Counted from the first letter of the stretch, positions 33,787-42,694 are shown. The stretch is DNA of 64,000 nt from JBBSNV01 sp964458605 (GCA_964458605.1 CAYWLS010000008.1:1-64000); one strand, 5' to 3'. Notes: generated by a model not told the origin, from the sequence alone. Numbers and translations: made by a program.

Positions 33787-34794
33787 TCAGTGTTTAAGGC
33801 AGACCTTGCCGAACTGCGCGCCGGCACCGAGATATTCCAGCGCCGCCGGCAGTTCCTCGAAAGCAAATACCTTGTCGACCACCGGCCGCATGGCGTTCGC
33901 CGCTATCGCCTGCGCCATGGCCTCGAAGCTCAGCCGGTTGCCGACGGTGATGCCCTGGAACTTGATGTGGCGCATGAACATCAGCGGCAGGGAAAGCTGC
34001 GCCACGCTGCCGGAGACGTTGCCGATCAGGGCGATCTGCCCGCCCAGCCGGGTCGAGCGGATCGATTTCTCCAGGGTCTGCGCGCCGCCCACCTCCATGA
34101 CGTGATCGACGCCGCGGCCTCCGGTGATCTTGTTCACCTCTTTGTCCCAGTTGGGCTGGCTGCGGTAGTTGATGAGGAAATCGGCGCCCAAGCGCTTGGC
34201 CTTCTCCAGCTTCTCGTCGCTGGAGGAGGTGATGATGACCTGCGCTCCCGCCATCTTGGCGAATTGCAGCGCGAACAGCGACACCCCGCCGGTGCCCTGC
34301 ACCAGCACGAATTCGCCTGGCGCCACGTCGCCGTCGACCCGCATGGCGTTCCACGCCGTGACCGCGGCGCAGGGCAAGGTGGCCGCCTCGTTGAAGTCGA
34401 GATGGGCCGGGATCTTCACCACGCCCTCCGCGCTCAGCACCATCAGGTCCTGCATGGCGCCGTCGAGCGGCCCGCCCAGCGAGGAGGATCGCACCTCGGC
34501 GCGATAGGGACCGGCGATCCAGGTCTGGCGGAAGGCCGGACAGACCCGGTCGCCGGTCTTGACGCGGCTCACCCCCGCGCCAACCTCGACGATCTCGCCC
34601 GCACCGTCCGACACCGGCACCAGCGGCAAAGGCTGGCGGCGGTCATAGGTGCCCTTGACCATCAGATAGTCGCGATAGTTGAGCGAGGCGGCCCGCATCC
34701 TGACCAGCACCTGGCCCGGACCGGGACGCGGATCGGCCCGTTGCACCAGCCGCAAACCGTCGATGCCGAACTTGCCCAACTCGAACGCACGCAT
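33787..34794 (-). CDS. Quinone-oxidoreductase-type medium-chain dehydrogenase
   Basis: 335 residues from ATG 34792-34794 (MRAFELGKFGIDGLRLVQRA). GroES-like domain with RAASLNYRDYLMVKG. Rossmann domain with VQGTGGVSLFALQFAKMAGA, then ADFLINYRSQPNWDKEV and GGRGVDHVMEVGG. No structural-zinc cysteine cluster; QOR/alkene-reductase branch using NADPH. Role in the cluster unclear: enoyl reductase or electron-carrier step. 83 bp downstream of the desulfinase-like gene. Confidence 0.87.
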   Translation of the reverse strand: MRAFELGKFGIDGLRLVQRADPRPGPGQVLVRMRAASLNYRDYLMVKGTYDRRQPLPLVPVSDGAGEIVEVGAGVSRVKTGDRVCPAFRQTWIAGPYRAEVRSSSLGGPLDGAMQDLMVLSAEGVVKIPAHLDFNEAATLPCAAVTAWNAMRVDGDVAPGEFVLVQGTGGVSLFALQFAKMAGAQVIITSSSDEKLEKAKRLGADFLINYRSQPNWDKEVNKITGGRGVDHVMEVGGAQTLEKSIRSTRLGGQIALIGNVSGSVAQLSLPLMFMRHIKFQGITVGNRLSFEAMAQAIAANAMRPVVDKVFAFEELPAALEYLGAGAQFGKVCLKH

Positions 34795-34877
34795 ATCGCC
34801 CCTCTGCTCCCCGGCCGCCTCGCCGCGTCCCTGCCCGTTCTTCGCAAATGCCCGCCGCGCCGCGACGGCCCCTACCC

Positions 34878-36098
34878 TCAGGCGCGCTGCGCCTTGTCTC
34901 CATCCGCCGCGGTCAGCTTGGCGTAGCCGGTGCGGGTCTGCGGCAGGCTCCAGTCGAGCAGCCGGCCCGCCACCAGGGTGCGCAGGATCTCCGCCGTGCC
35001 GCCGCCGATGGTGAACATGCGCGCGTCGCGCACCATGCGTTCGACCGGATTGTTGCGCGAGTAGCCGCGCGCGCCGAACATCTGCATGGCGGCGTTGGTG
35101 ACGCGGATCGCCATCTCCGAGGCGAACACCTTGGCCTGCGCCGCCAGCAGCGGATCGGGGAACGGCGCGGCGCTGGCCGCCGCCTGGTGGATGCACAGCC
35201 GCGCCGCGTTGAGCTGGATCGCCATGTCGGCCAGGATCCATTGCAGCCCCTGGAATTCGCCTATCGGCCGGCCGAACTGGTGGCGGCTCTTGACGAAAGG
35301 CATCGCCTCGTCGAACGCGCCCTGGGCCAGGCCCAGCGCCACGGTGGCGGCGCCGACGCGCTGGCTGTTGTAGGCGTTCATCAGGTCGGCGAAGCCGCGG
35401 CGCCAGCCGGACGGCACCGGCAGCGCCATCTCCTCCGGCACTTCGAGGTCTTCCAGGCCGATCTCCGCTTCGGGAATGCCGCGCAGGCCCATGGTGGGTT
35501 CGCGCCGGCGGATCACCAGGCCCTTGGCCTGATCGCGCACCGCCAGGAAGCCGCCGATGCCCTGCTCCTTGCCGTTCTCGTCGAACACCCGGGCGAAGAT
35601 CAGATGCAACTTCGATACGCCGCCGCCGGTGATCCAATGCTTGGTGCCGTTCAGCACGTAGCGGCTGCCCTTCCTGTCGGCGCGCGTGGTCATCTCGGTG
35701 GCGGCCGAGCCGGCGCCGGGTTCGGTGATGCAGATGGCCGGCTTGTCGCCGGCCAGCACCAGCGCCGCGCCCAGCTTCTTCTGCGCCTCCGTGCCGTACT
35801 GCATGACCGCGGAGGTCGCGCCCATATTGGCTTCGACCGCGATGCGGCCGGTGACGCCGCACACCTTGGCCATCTCCTCGATGATCAGGCAGGCGTCGAG
35901 ATAGCTGCCACCCTGGCCGCCATACTGGCGCGGGATGGTGTAGCCCATGAAGCCTTCGGCGCGCAGCGCCTCGATGTTGTCGAGCGGATAGGCTTCGGAG
36001 GCATCGATGCGGGCCGCGCGCGGCGCGATGGTGGCGACGGCCAGCTTTCGCGCCCGCTCGCGCAGGGCGCGCTGCTGCTCGGTAAATTCGAAATTCAT
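34878..36098 (-). CDS. Acyl-CoA-dehydrogenase-fold protein, 3-sulfinopropanoyl-CoA-desulfinase-like
   Basis: 406 residues, ACAD fold with ITEPGAGSAATEMTTRADRK and LNGTKHWITGGGVSKLHLIF, then RHQFGRPIGEFQGLQW. The usual catalytic Glu is missing: EGTxEI is GGTAEI. The residue pattern recalls the characterised desulfinase of Advenella (Acd), which lacks the Glu and uses an Arg at position 84 and has Gln 246. Here Arg 85 (VTGRIAVEANMG) and Gln 246 (NSQRVG) line up almost exactly, and the C-terminus LPQTRTGY is also reminiscent. That comparison is from memory. If right, it releases sulfite from a 3-sulfinoacyl-CoA. First gene of its operon, good GGAGG ribosome binding site, divergent from lysR1. 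Confidence 0.72.
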   Translation of the reverse strand: MNFEFTEQQRALRERARKLAVATIAPRAARIDASEAYPLDNIEALRAEGFMGYTIPRQYGGQGGSYLDACLIIEEMAKVCGVTGRIAVEANMGATSAVMQYGTEAQKKLGAALVLAGDKPAICITEPGAGSAATEMTTRADRKGSRYVLNGTKHWITGGGVSKLHLIFARVFDENGKEQGIGGFLAVRDQAKGLVIRRREPTMGLRGIPEAEIGLEDLEVPEEMALPVPSGWRRGFADLMNAYNSQRVGAATVALGLAQGAFDEAMPFVKSRHQFGRPIGEFQGLQWILADMAIQLNAARLCIHQAAASAAPFPDPLLAAQAKVFASEMAIRVTNAAMQMFGARGYSRNNPVERMVRDARMFTIGGGTAEILRTLVAGRLLDWSLPQTRTGYAKLTAADGDKAQRA

Positions 36099-36193
36099 TT
36101 GTTTCCTCCAGATAGAATACCAATACGCTGGCCTTCGTAAGGCAAGTCAATTAAATTGCACGTTATCATCAGATTTTCTGAAGCAGGCGAACG
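36099..36193. promoter_or_regulatory. Divergent control region between the desulfinase-like gene and lysR1
   Basis: 95 bp, AT-rich for this genome. Holds dyads CAATT-A-AATTG (36148-36158) and GCCTT-CGT-AAGGC (36131-36143). On the minus strand a -35 TTGACT (36145-36150) is followed at 17 bp by CGTATT (36122-36127), a plausible but weak promoter for the operon. The overlap of dyad and -35 fits LysR control of the divergent operon. Confidence 0.5.
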
Positions 36194-37087
36194 ATGGGCA
36201 TCAGACAGCTTCGCACCTTGGTCGCCATCGCCGACACCGGCAGTTTCCGCGGTGCAGCAGAACGCCTGTTCGTCACCCAGTCGGCGGTCAGCATGCAGAT
36301 GGCCGCGCTGGAAAATCAGTGGCGCATCAAATTGTTCGACCGCACCAAGCGGCCGCCGGTGCTGTACCCGGAGGCACTCGCCATGGTGGCGCGGGCGCGA
36401 CGCATTCTCGAGGAATACGAGACGCTTGGCGTGCGCGCCAACAGTCCGAGTGCGGCCCTGATCGGCTCGCTGCGGCTGGGGGTGATCCCGTCGGTGACGA
36501 CAACGGTGCTGCCCAAGGTGCTGCACCGCACGCGCCGGCTCTACCCCAAGCTGCGCATCCGCATCGAAGACGGCATGTCGCAGGAACTGGCCTTCAAGGT
36601 AAACCAGGGCCGGCTTGACGCGGCGGTCGTGACCGATCCCACCATCACCGACGATCCGGCCCTGTCCCGGCGCGTGCTGTGGCGCGAGACGCTCAAGCTG
36701 ATCGTGCACCGCGACCTCAAGGCCGGACCGTTCGACCAGATCCTGTCCCGCAACCCGTTCATCCGCTTCAACGCCGCCATGAGCGTGGGCCGCATCATCG
36801 ACAGCGTGGTCAAAAGCCGCTCCTTCATCGTCGACGACGCCATGGAGCTCGACTCGATCGAGGCCATCTGCCGGATGGTGGCGATGAAGCTGGGCGTGGC
36901 GATCATCCCGGAGAACCTGGTGCCGCGCCATCTGCGCGCGACCATCGTTGCCGTCGCCCTGCCGGCGCCGCGCACCGGCCGCGCCGTATCGCTGGTGACC
37001 CGCCCCGAGCACGGCGACCTGCCGGCGATCGAGCGCATCTACCAGCAGTTCCGCGCGGCGGCGCCGCCGGGCACCGGCGATCCCTAG
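36194..37087 (+). CDS. LysR-family transcriptional regulator 1
   Basis: 297 residues. Winged helix-turn-helix 1-62 (IRQLRTLVAIADTGSFRGAA, then ERLFVTQSAVSMQMAALEN), linker helix, then a type-2 periplasmic-binding effector domain (GSLRLGVIPSVTTTVLPKVL). Divergent from the desulfinase/MDR/carboxyltransferase/LIV-3 operon and so its probable activator. It also lies 117 bp before the racemase operon on its own strand and could influence it. Confidence 0.9.
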   Translation: MGIRQLRTLVAIADTGSFRGAAERLFVTQSAVSMQMAALENQWRIKLFDRTKRPPVLYPEALAMVARARRILEEYETLGVRANSPSAALIGSLRLGVIPSVTTTVLPKVLHRTRRLYPKLRIRIEDGMSQELAFKVNQGRLDAAVVTDPTITDDPALSRRVLWRETLKLIVHRDLKAGPFDQILSRNPFIRFNAAMSVGRIIDSVVKSRSFIVDDAMELDSIEAICRMVAMKLGVAIIPENLVPRHLRATIVAVALPAPRTGRAVSLVTRPEHGDLPAIERIYQQFRAAAPPGTGDP

Positions 37088-37204
37088 CCGGGTCCGTTCC
37101 CCTCGACCTTGCAAATTTTGAATGCAGCCCGGACGCATCGCCACGTTGACAAACCGGCGGCCGATTGCGAAGACGGCGGCAACCACGAAACGATGGGGGA
37201 CGAG

Positions 37205-38353
37205 ATGGGTGTGCTCGACGGCGTGACGATCATCGAGATGGCGGGCATCGGGCCGGTGCCGTTCTGCGGCATGCTGCTGTCGGACATGGGCGCCAAGGTG
37301 ATCCGCGTCGATCGCACCGAGTCGGCCGGATTGGGACTGCAGTTCGACAACCGCTATCACCTCGCCAACCGCGGCCGCCACTCGATCGCCGTCGACCTGA
37401 AGAGCAAGCAGGGCGTCGATCTGGTGCTCGACCTGCTGGCGGGGGCCGATGCGGTGCTCGAGGGCTTCCGCCCCGGCGTCATGGAGCGGCTGGGCCTGGG
37501 ACCCGATATCTGCCTGAAAAGGAACGGCAAACTGGTCTATGGCCGCATGACCGGCTGGGGCCAGGAAGGGCCGCTGGCCGACGTCGCCGGCCACGACATC
37601 AACTACATCGCGCTGGCCGGGGTGCTGCATTGCGTGGGCGAGAAAGGCCGCCCGCCGGTCGCCCCGCTCAACCTGGTCGGCGACTATGGCGGCGGCGCGC
37701 TCTATCTGTGCGTCGGCGTGCTGGCGGCATTGTTCGAAGCGCAGCGCTCCGGACGGGGCCAGGTGGTCGACGCCGCCATGATCGACGGCGCGGTGTCGCT
37801 GATGACGCTGTTCACCGGCATGGTGGCGGCGGGCATCTGGGACGAACGACGCGGCAGCAACACCATCGACTCGGCCTCGCATTTCTACACCACCTACCAG
37901 ACCGGCGACGGCGAGTACGTGTCGATCGGCTGCATCGAGCGCAAATTCTATCTCGAATTCCTCGAGCTGATCGGACTGGGCCAGGACAGCGAGATGATCG
38001 ACCACCAGATGGACAAGGCGCGCTGGCCCCAGTTCAAGGAACGCATCGCCGCGATCATGCGCGGCAAAACCCTGGCACAATGGAACGACATCCTGCAGCA
38101 CACCGATGTGTGCTACGCGCCGGTGATCCGCCCTTCCGAGGTTCCCAGGCATCCTCACGTCGCGGCCCGCAACACCTTCGTCGAGCATGCCGGGCTGATG
38201 CAGCCGGCGCCGGCGCCGCGCTTCAGCCGCACCCGGTCCGCGATCCAGGGTCCGCCGGTCGAGGTCGGCCAGCACACCGACGCCATCCTGCGCGGCCTGG
38301 GCCTGTCGCCCGACAGGATCGGCGCGCTGCGCCAGGCCGGCGTGGTGCGCTAG
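37205..38353 (+). CDS. Alpha-methylacyl-CoA racemase (CaiB/BaiF superfamily)
   Basis: 382 residues from ATG 37205 (GGGGGACGAG just upstream; an in-frame ATG at 37193 lacks a site). Family III CoA-transferase fold, but with the racemase catalytic set: H130 (AGHDINY), D160 (NLVGDYGGG) and E245 (GCIERKFY). These equal His126, Asp156 and Glu241 of the Mycobacterium enzyme with a constant offset of four. GIGPVPFCGMLLSDMGAKVI and GRMTGWGQEGPLA are hallmark segments. Interconverts (2R)- and (2S)-methylacyl-CoA so that branched acids can enter beta-oxidation. First gene of the plus-strand cluster. Confidence 0.92.
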   Translation: MGVLDGVTIIEMAGIGPVPFCGMLLSDMGAKVIRVDRTESAGLGLQFDNRYHLANRGRHSIAVDLKSKQGVDLVLDLLAGADAVLEGFRPGVMERLGLGPDICLKRNGKLVYGRMTGWGQEGPLADVAGHDINYIALAGVLHCVGEKGRPPVAPLNLVGDYGGGALYLCVGVLAALFEAQRSGRGQVVDAAMIDGAVSLMTLFTGMVAAGIWDERRGSNTIDSASHFYTTYQTGDGEYVSIGCIERKFYLEFLELIGLGQDSEMIDHQMDKARWPQFKERIAAIMRGKTLAQWNDILQHTDVCYAPVIRPSEVPRHPHVAARNTFVEHAGLMQPAPAPRFSRTRSAIQGPPVEVGQHTDAILRGLGLSPDRIGALRQAGVVR

Positions 38354-38534
38354 CCAAGGACTGCGCTACCGAACCATCGCCGGCGCGGCATCAGGCCGTC
38401 GCGCATTTCGCCCCCGTCGAAAACATACCTGCCGGTTGGGATGTTTGTTGACAGGGTTGGGTCGTAGCTTCACGCTTCGGGCCATTCTCGATCCGGCCAG
38501 CGGCCGGTCGAGCGTGGCAGGGGACGGTCGCGCG

Positions 38535-40145
38535 TTGAACGGGTTTGCCAATCTCACCACCGGACAGGCGATCGCGCGGATCGTCGGCCAGTACGGTCCC
38601 CGCGAAGCGCTGGTGTTTCGCGACCGGCGCTATTCCTTCATCGACGTGCAAGCCGCGGTCGACGCGGCGTCGGCGAGGCTCTATGCCCAGGGTGTCAGGC
38701 CGGGCGACAAGGTCTCGATCTGGATGCCCAACTGCCCGGAATTCATCTGGTACGTGCTGGGCACCGCGCAGATCGGCGCCGTCGCGGTCGTGCTCAACAC
38801 AAGGCTGCGGCTGGATGAAGTCGCCTACCAGATCGACCAGTCCGACAGCATCGGCGTGGTCACCGTCGGCCGCACCGGCTTCCGCAACTTCCTCGACGAT
38901 CTGGCCCAGCTTTCCCCGCAAAGCTGCGGCGCCAGGCCGGTGGCGGACGCCGGCGAAGCCCGGCTGCCCAAGCTGCGTTTCGTCGCGGCGATCGACCAGG
39001 CGCCGGCCCGGCACGACAGGGTGGCGGTCTGGCGCGAGGATCAGCCGGCGCCCGACATCGTCGCGCCGCCGACCGACGATCCCGACGCCGCCGCGCTGAT
39101 CGCCTACACCTCGGGGACCACCGCGCTGCCCAAGGGGGTGGTGCTGACGCATTGCATCTGGCGCAAGGGCTTCGACGCCGGCGCCACGATGGATCTGGAT
39201 TGCGACGACCGGCTCTATCTGTGCGTCCCGCTGTTCGGAATGATGGGACTGATCACCAACGGCCCGCTGAGCTGGTGGACGCACGGCACCTGCATCGTGC
39301 TGGAGGAGCGCTACGACCTCGATGCATTCTTCGCCACCGTGGCGCGCGAACGGTGCAGCGTGGTCCAGCTCATGCCCGCGGTCATGGAGCCGATATTGCA
39401 GGACCCGCGTTTTGCGTCGCTCGACCGCTCGCACTGGCGGCTGGCCACCGTGCTGTCGAGCCACCCCGACACGCTGCGGGCTTCGGTCGAGCGCTTCGGC
39501 TTCCGCCAGGTGGTCTGCGGCTACGGCATGACCGAGACCAGCGCCATCGTCAGCCGTACGCGGTTCGACGAACCGCTGGAGCGCCAGATCGCGTCCAACG
39601 GACTGCCCCTGCCCGACGTGTCGATCAGGATCGTCGACCCCGACACTTTGCGCGAACTGGGCCGCGGCGAACCGGGCGAGATTTGCCTGAGGGGCTACTT
39701 CGTCATGAAGGAGTACTACCGCAAGCCGCGCGAGACCGCCGAAGCGATGCTGCCCGACGGCTGGTTCAGAACCGGCGACCTCGGTCTGCTGGACGCCGAA
39801 GGGCGCCTGCATTTCAAGGGACGCCTGAAAGACAGCTACAAGACCAACGGCTTCAACGTCTCCGCCTCCGAGGTCGAGAACGCGATGCGCGAGCATCCCG
39901 CCGTCAAGGATTGCGCGGTGGTGGCGATCCCGCACCCGACCATGGGCGATCTGGGCGTCGCCTTCGCGATCGCCCGTCCAGGCAATTTTCCGACCGAGCA
40001 GGAATTGCTGGCGCATTGCCGTCAGCGGCTGGCGTCGTTCAAGGTGCCCGGTCGCGTCCTGCTGGTCGATCGGTTTCCGACCACCGCCGGCACCGAGAAG
40101 GTCCAGAAATTCCAGCTCAGGCAACTCGCCCTGCAACAGGGCTGA
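38535..40145 (+). CDS. Acyl-CoA synthetase (AMP-forming)
   Basis: About 536 residues from a TTG at 38535 (AGGGGAC about ten bases upstream), giving the family-like N-terminus NGFANLTTGQAIARIVGQYG. The frame is open to a TTG at 38436 and a GTG at 38514 is another option. ATP loop YTSGTTALPKG, CGYGMTETSA, GDLGLLDAEGRLHFKGRLKD, SYKTNGFNVSASEVENAM and C-terminal Lys region GTEKVQKFQLR. Activates an organic acid, probably the 2-methyl-branched substrate of the neighbouring racemase. 181 bp after the racemase, 29 bp before the hydratase. Confidence 0.88.
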   Translation: MNGFANLTTGQAIARIVGQYGPREALVFRDRRYSFIDVQAAVDAASARLYAQGVRPGDKVSIWMPNCPEFIWYVLGTAQIGAVAVVLNTRLRLDEVAYQIDQSDSIGVVTVGRTGFRNFLDDLAQLSPQSCGARPVADAGEARLPKLRFVAAIDQAPARHDRVAVWREDQPAPDIVAPPTDDPDAAALIAYTSGTTALPKGVVLTHCIWRKGFDAGATMDLDCDDRLYLCVPLFGMMGLITNGPLSWWTHGTCIVLEERYDLDAFFATVARERCSVVQLMPAVMEPILQDPRFASLDRSHWRLATVLSSHPDTLRASVERFGFRQVVCGYGMTETSAIVSRTRFDEPLERQIASNGLPLPDVSIRIVDPDTLRELGRGEPGEICLRGYFVMKEYYRKPRETAEAMLPDGWFRTGDLGLLDAEGRLHFKGRLKDSYKTNGFNVSASEVENAMREHPAVKDCAVVAIPHPTMGDLGVAFAIARPGNFPTEQELLAHCRQRLASFKVPGRVLLVDRFPTTAGTEKVQKFQLRQLALQQG

Positions 40146-40174
40146 AGCGGCGCAGACCGCAGACGGGGGAAACG

Positions 40175-40963
40175 ATGTCCGACACGCTGCTATTCAAGAT
40201 CGACCAAGGCATCGCAACCATCACCCTCAACCGGCCGGACAAGCGCAACGCCTTCAACCTGGAGATGATCGAAGCCTGGACGGCAGCGCTGCAGGCCTGC
40301 CGCGACGACGGCGCGGTGCGGGTCGTGGTGATGACCGGGGCCGGCAAGGCCTTCTGCAGCGGCGGCGATGTCGGCGGCATGGCCGACACCGCAAGCGAGA
40401 CGCCGCTTTCCAACAAGGACCGGCTGTGGCGACACATCCACCGCGTCGCCTTTGCGCTGGAAGATCTCGACAAGCCGGTGATCGTGGCCGTGAACGGCGT
40501 GGCGGCCGGCGCGGGAATGGACATGGCATTGCTGGGCGACATCCGGTTCGCCGCGCAAAGCGCCAGATTCGCCGAAAGCTACGTGAAGATGGGCCTCGTG
40601 CCGGGCGATGGCGGCGCGCATCTGCTGCCGCGCATCGTCGGCACCGCCAAGGCGCTCGAGCTGCTATGGACCGGCGACGTCATCGCCGCCGACGAGGCGG
40701 AGCGTCTGGGCATCGTCAACAAGGTGCTGCCCGACGACGAGCTGATGGCGTTCACCTACCAGTTCGCGCGCCGCTTGGCGGACGGGCCCGGCATCGCCAT
40801 CCGGCTGATCAAGCGCGCCGTCTATCAGTCGGCACGGCTCGACCTGCGCACCAGCCTGGACCTGGTGTCCTCGCACATGGCGGTGGTCAAGGCTTCGGAC
40901 GATCACAAGGAAGCCGCGCGCGCCTTCGTCGAAAAGCGGGCGCCGCAATTCAAGGGCCGCTAG
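40175..40963 (+). CDS. Enoyl-CoA hydratase/isomerase family protein
   Basis: 262 residues, crotonase fold. Starts at ATG 40175 after GGGGGAAACG. Oxyanion-hole segments are GKAFCSGGDVGGM and NGVAAGAGM. The two acidic residues used by hydratases are present: E134 (FAESYVKMGL) and E162 (ALELLWTG). So hydration of a 2-enoyl-CoA is plausible, although this superfamily is promiscuous. Forms, with racemase and ligase, a partial branched-acid beta-oxidation set; no acyl-CoA dehydrogenase is in this cluster. Confidence 0.88.
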   Translation: MSDTLLFKIDQGIATITLNRPDKRNAFNLEMIEAWTAALQACRDDGAVRVVVMTGAGKAFCSGGDVGGMADTASETPLSNKDRLWRHIHRVAFALEDLDKPVIVAVNGVAAGAGMDMALLGDIRFAAQSARFAESYVKMGLVPGDGGAHLLPRIVGTAKALELLWTGDVIAADEAERLGIVNKVLPDDELMAFTYQFARRLADGPGIAIRLIKRAVYQSARLDLRTSLDLVSSHMAVVKASDDHKEAARAFVEKRAPQFKGR

Positions 40964-41056
40964 CCGCCGGCGCCTTCACGCAACCAGTTCGGAAGTGCAC
41001 GTCAAACCCGCGATCCGACCGCCGGCAAGGCGGCGCAACAAGAGGGAGAGGAAACG

Positions 41057-42646
41057 ATGGACATCAGCGATTCGAGCAATCCTGCGGATCGCCGCCGCAG
41101 AAGGTGGCGCCTGGGACCGGTCATGGCGGGCATCGCGCTGTGCGCCGGCCTGGCGGTCGGCCAGCCGGCGATCGCGGCGCCTTCCGCCAAGGACGAGGTC
41201 GTCGTGGTCGCCTCGCTGCTGCTGCAGCGCTTCGATCCGACCCAGATGATCGCGACCACCGAATACCTGGTCAACGACATGTTGTATGACGGGCTGCTCA
41301 ATCTGGGTCCGGACGGCAAGTATCCCGCCCTGGCGACGAGCTGGAAGATCAGTCCCGACGGCAAGCAGTTCGACTTCGAGCTGCGCAAAGGCGTCAAGTT
41401 CCACAACGGCGATCCGTTCACCGCCGAGGACGTGAAATTCACCTACGAGCAGCTGCTCAAGCCCGACAACAAGCACACCTACCGCAAGGGCTTCGTCGAC
41501 TCCATCGAGCGCATCGAGGTGGTCGACCCGCTGCACGTTCGTTTCGTCCTGAAGCAGCCCTGGCTGGCGTTCTTCTCGACCTCGCGCTACGCCCTGCAGC
41601 CGATCGTGCCCAAGAACTACTATGAAAAGGTCGGCGCCAAGGGCTTCCAGGAAAAGCCGATCGGCACCGGACCGTACAAGCTCGCCGACATGGTGTCGGG
41701 CGAGTGGACCCGCTACGAGGCCAACACCGCCTATTGGGGCGGCGCGCCGCATGTGCGCTTCGTCAAGCAGCAGCTGGTGAAGGAGCCGTTCACGCGCTAC
41801 GCCATGCTGCAGAAGGGCGAGGCCGACATCGTTGCCGGCCTGACCGGCGCCCTGCTCGACAAGATCGCCGAGACCAAGGACGTGCGCGTGGTGTCGGCCC
41901 GCTACAGCGGCACCAGCATGCTGTTCTTCAACCTCACCAAGTTCCCGGAGGCCAAGGACAAGCGCGTGCGCGATGCGGTGGGCTACGCCATCGATCGCAA
42001 GCAGATCGCCTCCAAGCTGCTGAAGGGCGCCTGCCAGCCGTCGGACGAGGTCATCACGCCGGCCACCTTCGGCTATCTGCCGGGCCTGAAGAGCCTGCCC
42101 TACGATCCGGCCAAGGCCAAGGCGCTGCTCAAGGAAGCCGGCGTCGCGCCCGGCAAGGAAGTGACCTTCACCGTCAACACCGAAGCCTCCTCCCTGCCCA
42201 ACGCGCCGCAGGTACTGGAAGCGATCGCCGGCAATCTCGAGGCGATCGGGCTGAAGATCGTGCGCGAGCCCTACGACATGGCGTCGTGGAACACGATGAT
42301 GCGCGGCGGCAAGCAGTCGGGCATCTTCTACGGCACCTCGGCGGTGCCCGACGACGCCGGCGCGCTGCTCGAGACCTGGTACATCAGCAAGGCGCCCTTC
42401 ACCGCCGGATTCGTCAGCGATCCCGACGTGGACAAGGTGTTTGCCGACCAGCTCCAGGCGACCGACCCCAAGGCGCGCGAGAAGATCCTGCAGCGCTTCT
42501 CCACGCTCAACAACGAGCGGCGCATCTCCGTGCCGCTGTTCTGGTGCGCCGAATCCTTCGCCGTGGGCAAGCGGGTGAAGAACTTCAAGCCGGGCATCGG
42601 CAGCCCCTATCATCTGAAGCTGCAGAGCATCGAGCTGGTCAAGTAA
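41057..42646 (+). CDS. Family-5 (Dpp/Opp-type) periplasmic solute-binding protein, orphan
   Basis: 529 residues. N-terminal Arg-rich signal (RRRRRWRLGPVMAGIALCAG, cleavage near AIAAPS). SBP_bac_5 fold: LATSWKISPDGKQFDFELRK, then GVKFHNGDPFTAEDVKFTYE and PIGTGPYKLAD. Ribosome binding site GGGAGAGG. No permease or ATPase accompanies it. It could feed the dppBCDF system at 55.4-59.3 kb or a distant one. Its setting among CoA enzymes suggests an unusual non-peptide ligand. Confidence 0.9.
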   Translation: MDISDSSNPADRRRRRWRLGPVMAGIALCAGLAVGQPAIAAPSAKDEVVVVASLLLQRFDPTQMIATTEYLVNDMLYDGLLNLGPDGKYPALATSWKISPDGKQFDFELRKGVKFHNGDPFTAEDVKFTYEQLLKPDNKHTYRKGFVDSIERIEVVDPLHVRFVLKQPWLAFFSTSRYALQPIVPKNYYEKVGAKGFQEKPIGTGPYKLADMVSGEWTRYEANTAYWGGAPHVRFVKQQLVKEPFTRYAMLQKGEADIVAGLTGALLDKIAETKDVRVVSARYSGTSMLFFNLTKFPEAKDKRVRDAVGYAIDRKQIASKLLKGACQPSDEVITPATFGYLPGLKSLPYDPAKAKALLKEAGVAPGKEVTFTVNTEASSLPNAPQVLEAIAGNLEAIGLKIVREPYDMASWNTMMRGGKQSGIFYGTSAVPDDAGALLETWYISKAPFTAGFVSDPDVDKVFADQLQATDPKAREKILQRFSTLNNERRISVPLFWCAESFAVGKRVKNFKPGIGSPYHLKLQSIELVK

Positions 42647-42651
42647 GCTCG

Positions 42652-42694
42652 GCGTCCGGCAGGCGGCGGCGCTGCGGCGCCGCCGTCCGGACGC
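42652..42694 (+). other. Strong intercistronic stem-loop after the orphan binding protein
   Basis: Outer stem GCGTCCGG (42652-42659) with CCGGACGC (42687-42694). Inner stem CGGCGGCGC (42664-42672) with GCGCCGCCG (42677-42685), loop TGCG. Very stable, no T run; lies 21 bp before the start of the next gene. Same position relative to a binding-protein gene as the hairpins of LIV systems 1-3. Confidence 0.8.

Noticed and set aside
37146..37151. TTGACA as a promoter of the racemase gene
   Set aside because: No -10-like hexamer at normal spacing (GAAGAC at 17 bp); left unannotated.
38448..38453. TTGACA as a -35 box for the acyl-CoA ligase gene
   Set aside because: No acceptable -10 at 16-18 bp; it lies within the possible 5' extension of the gene.
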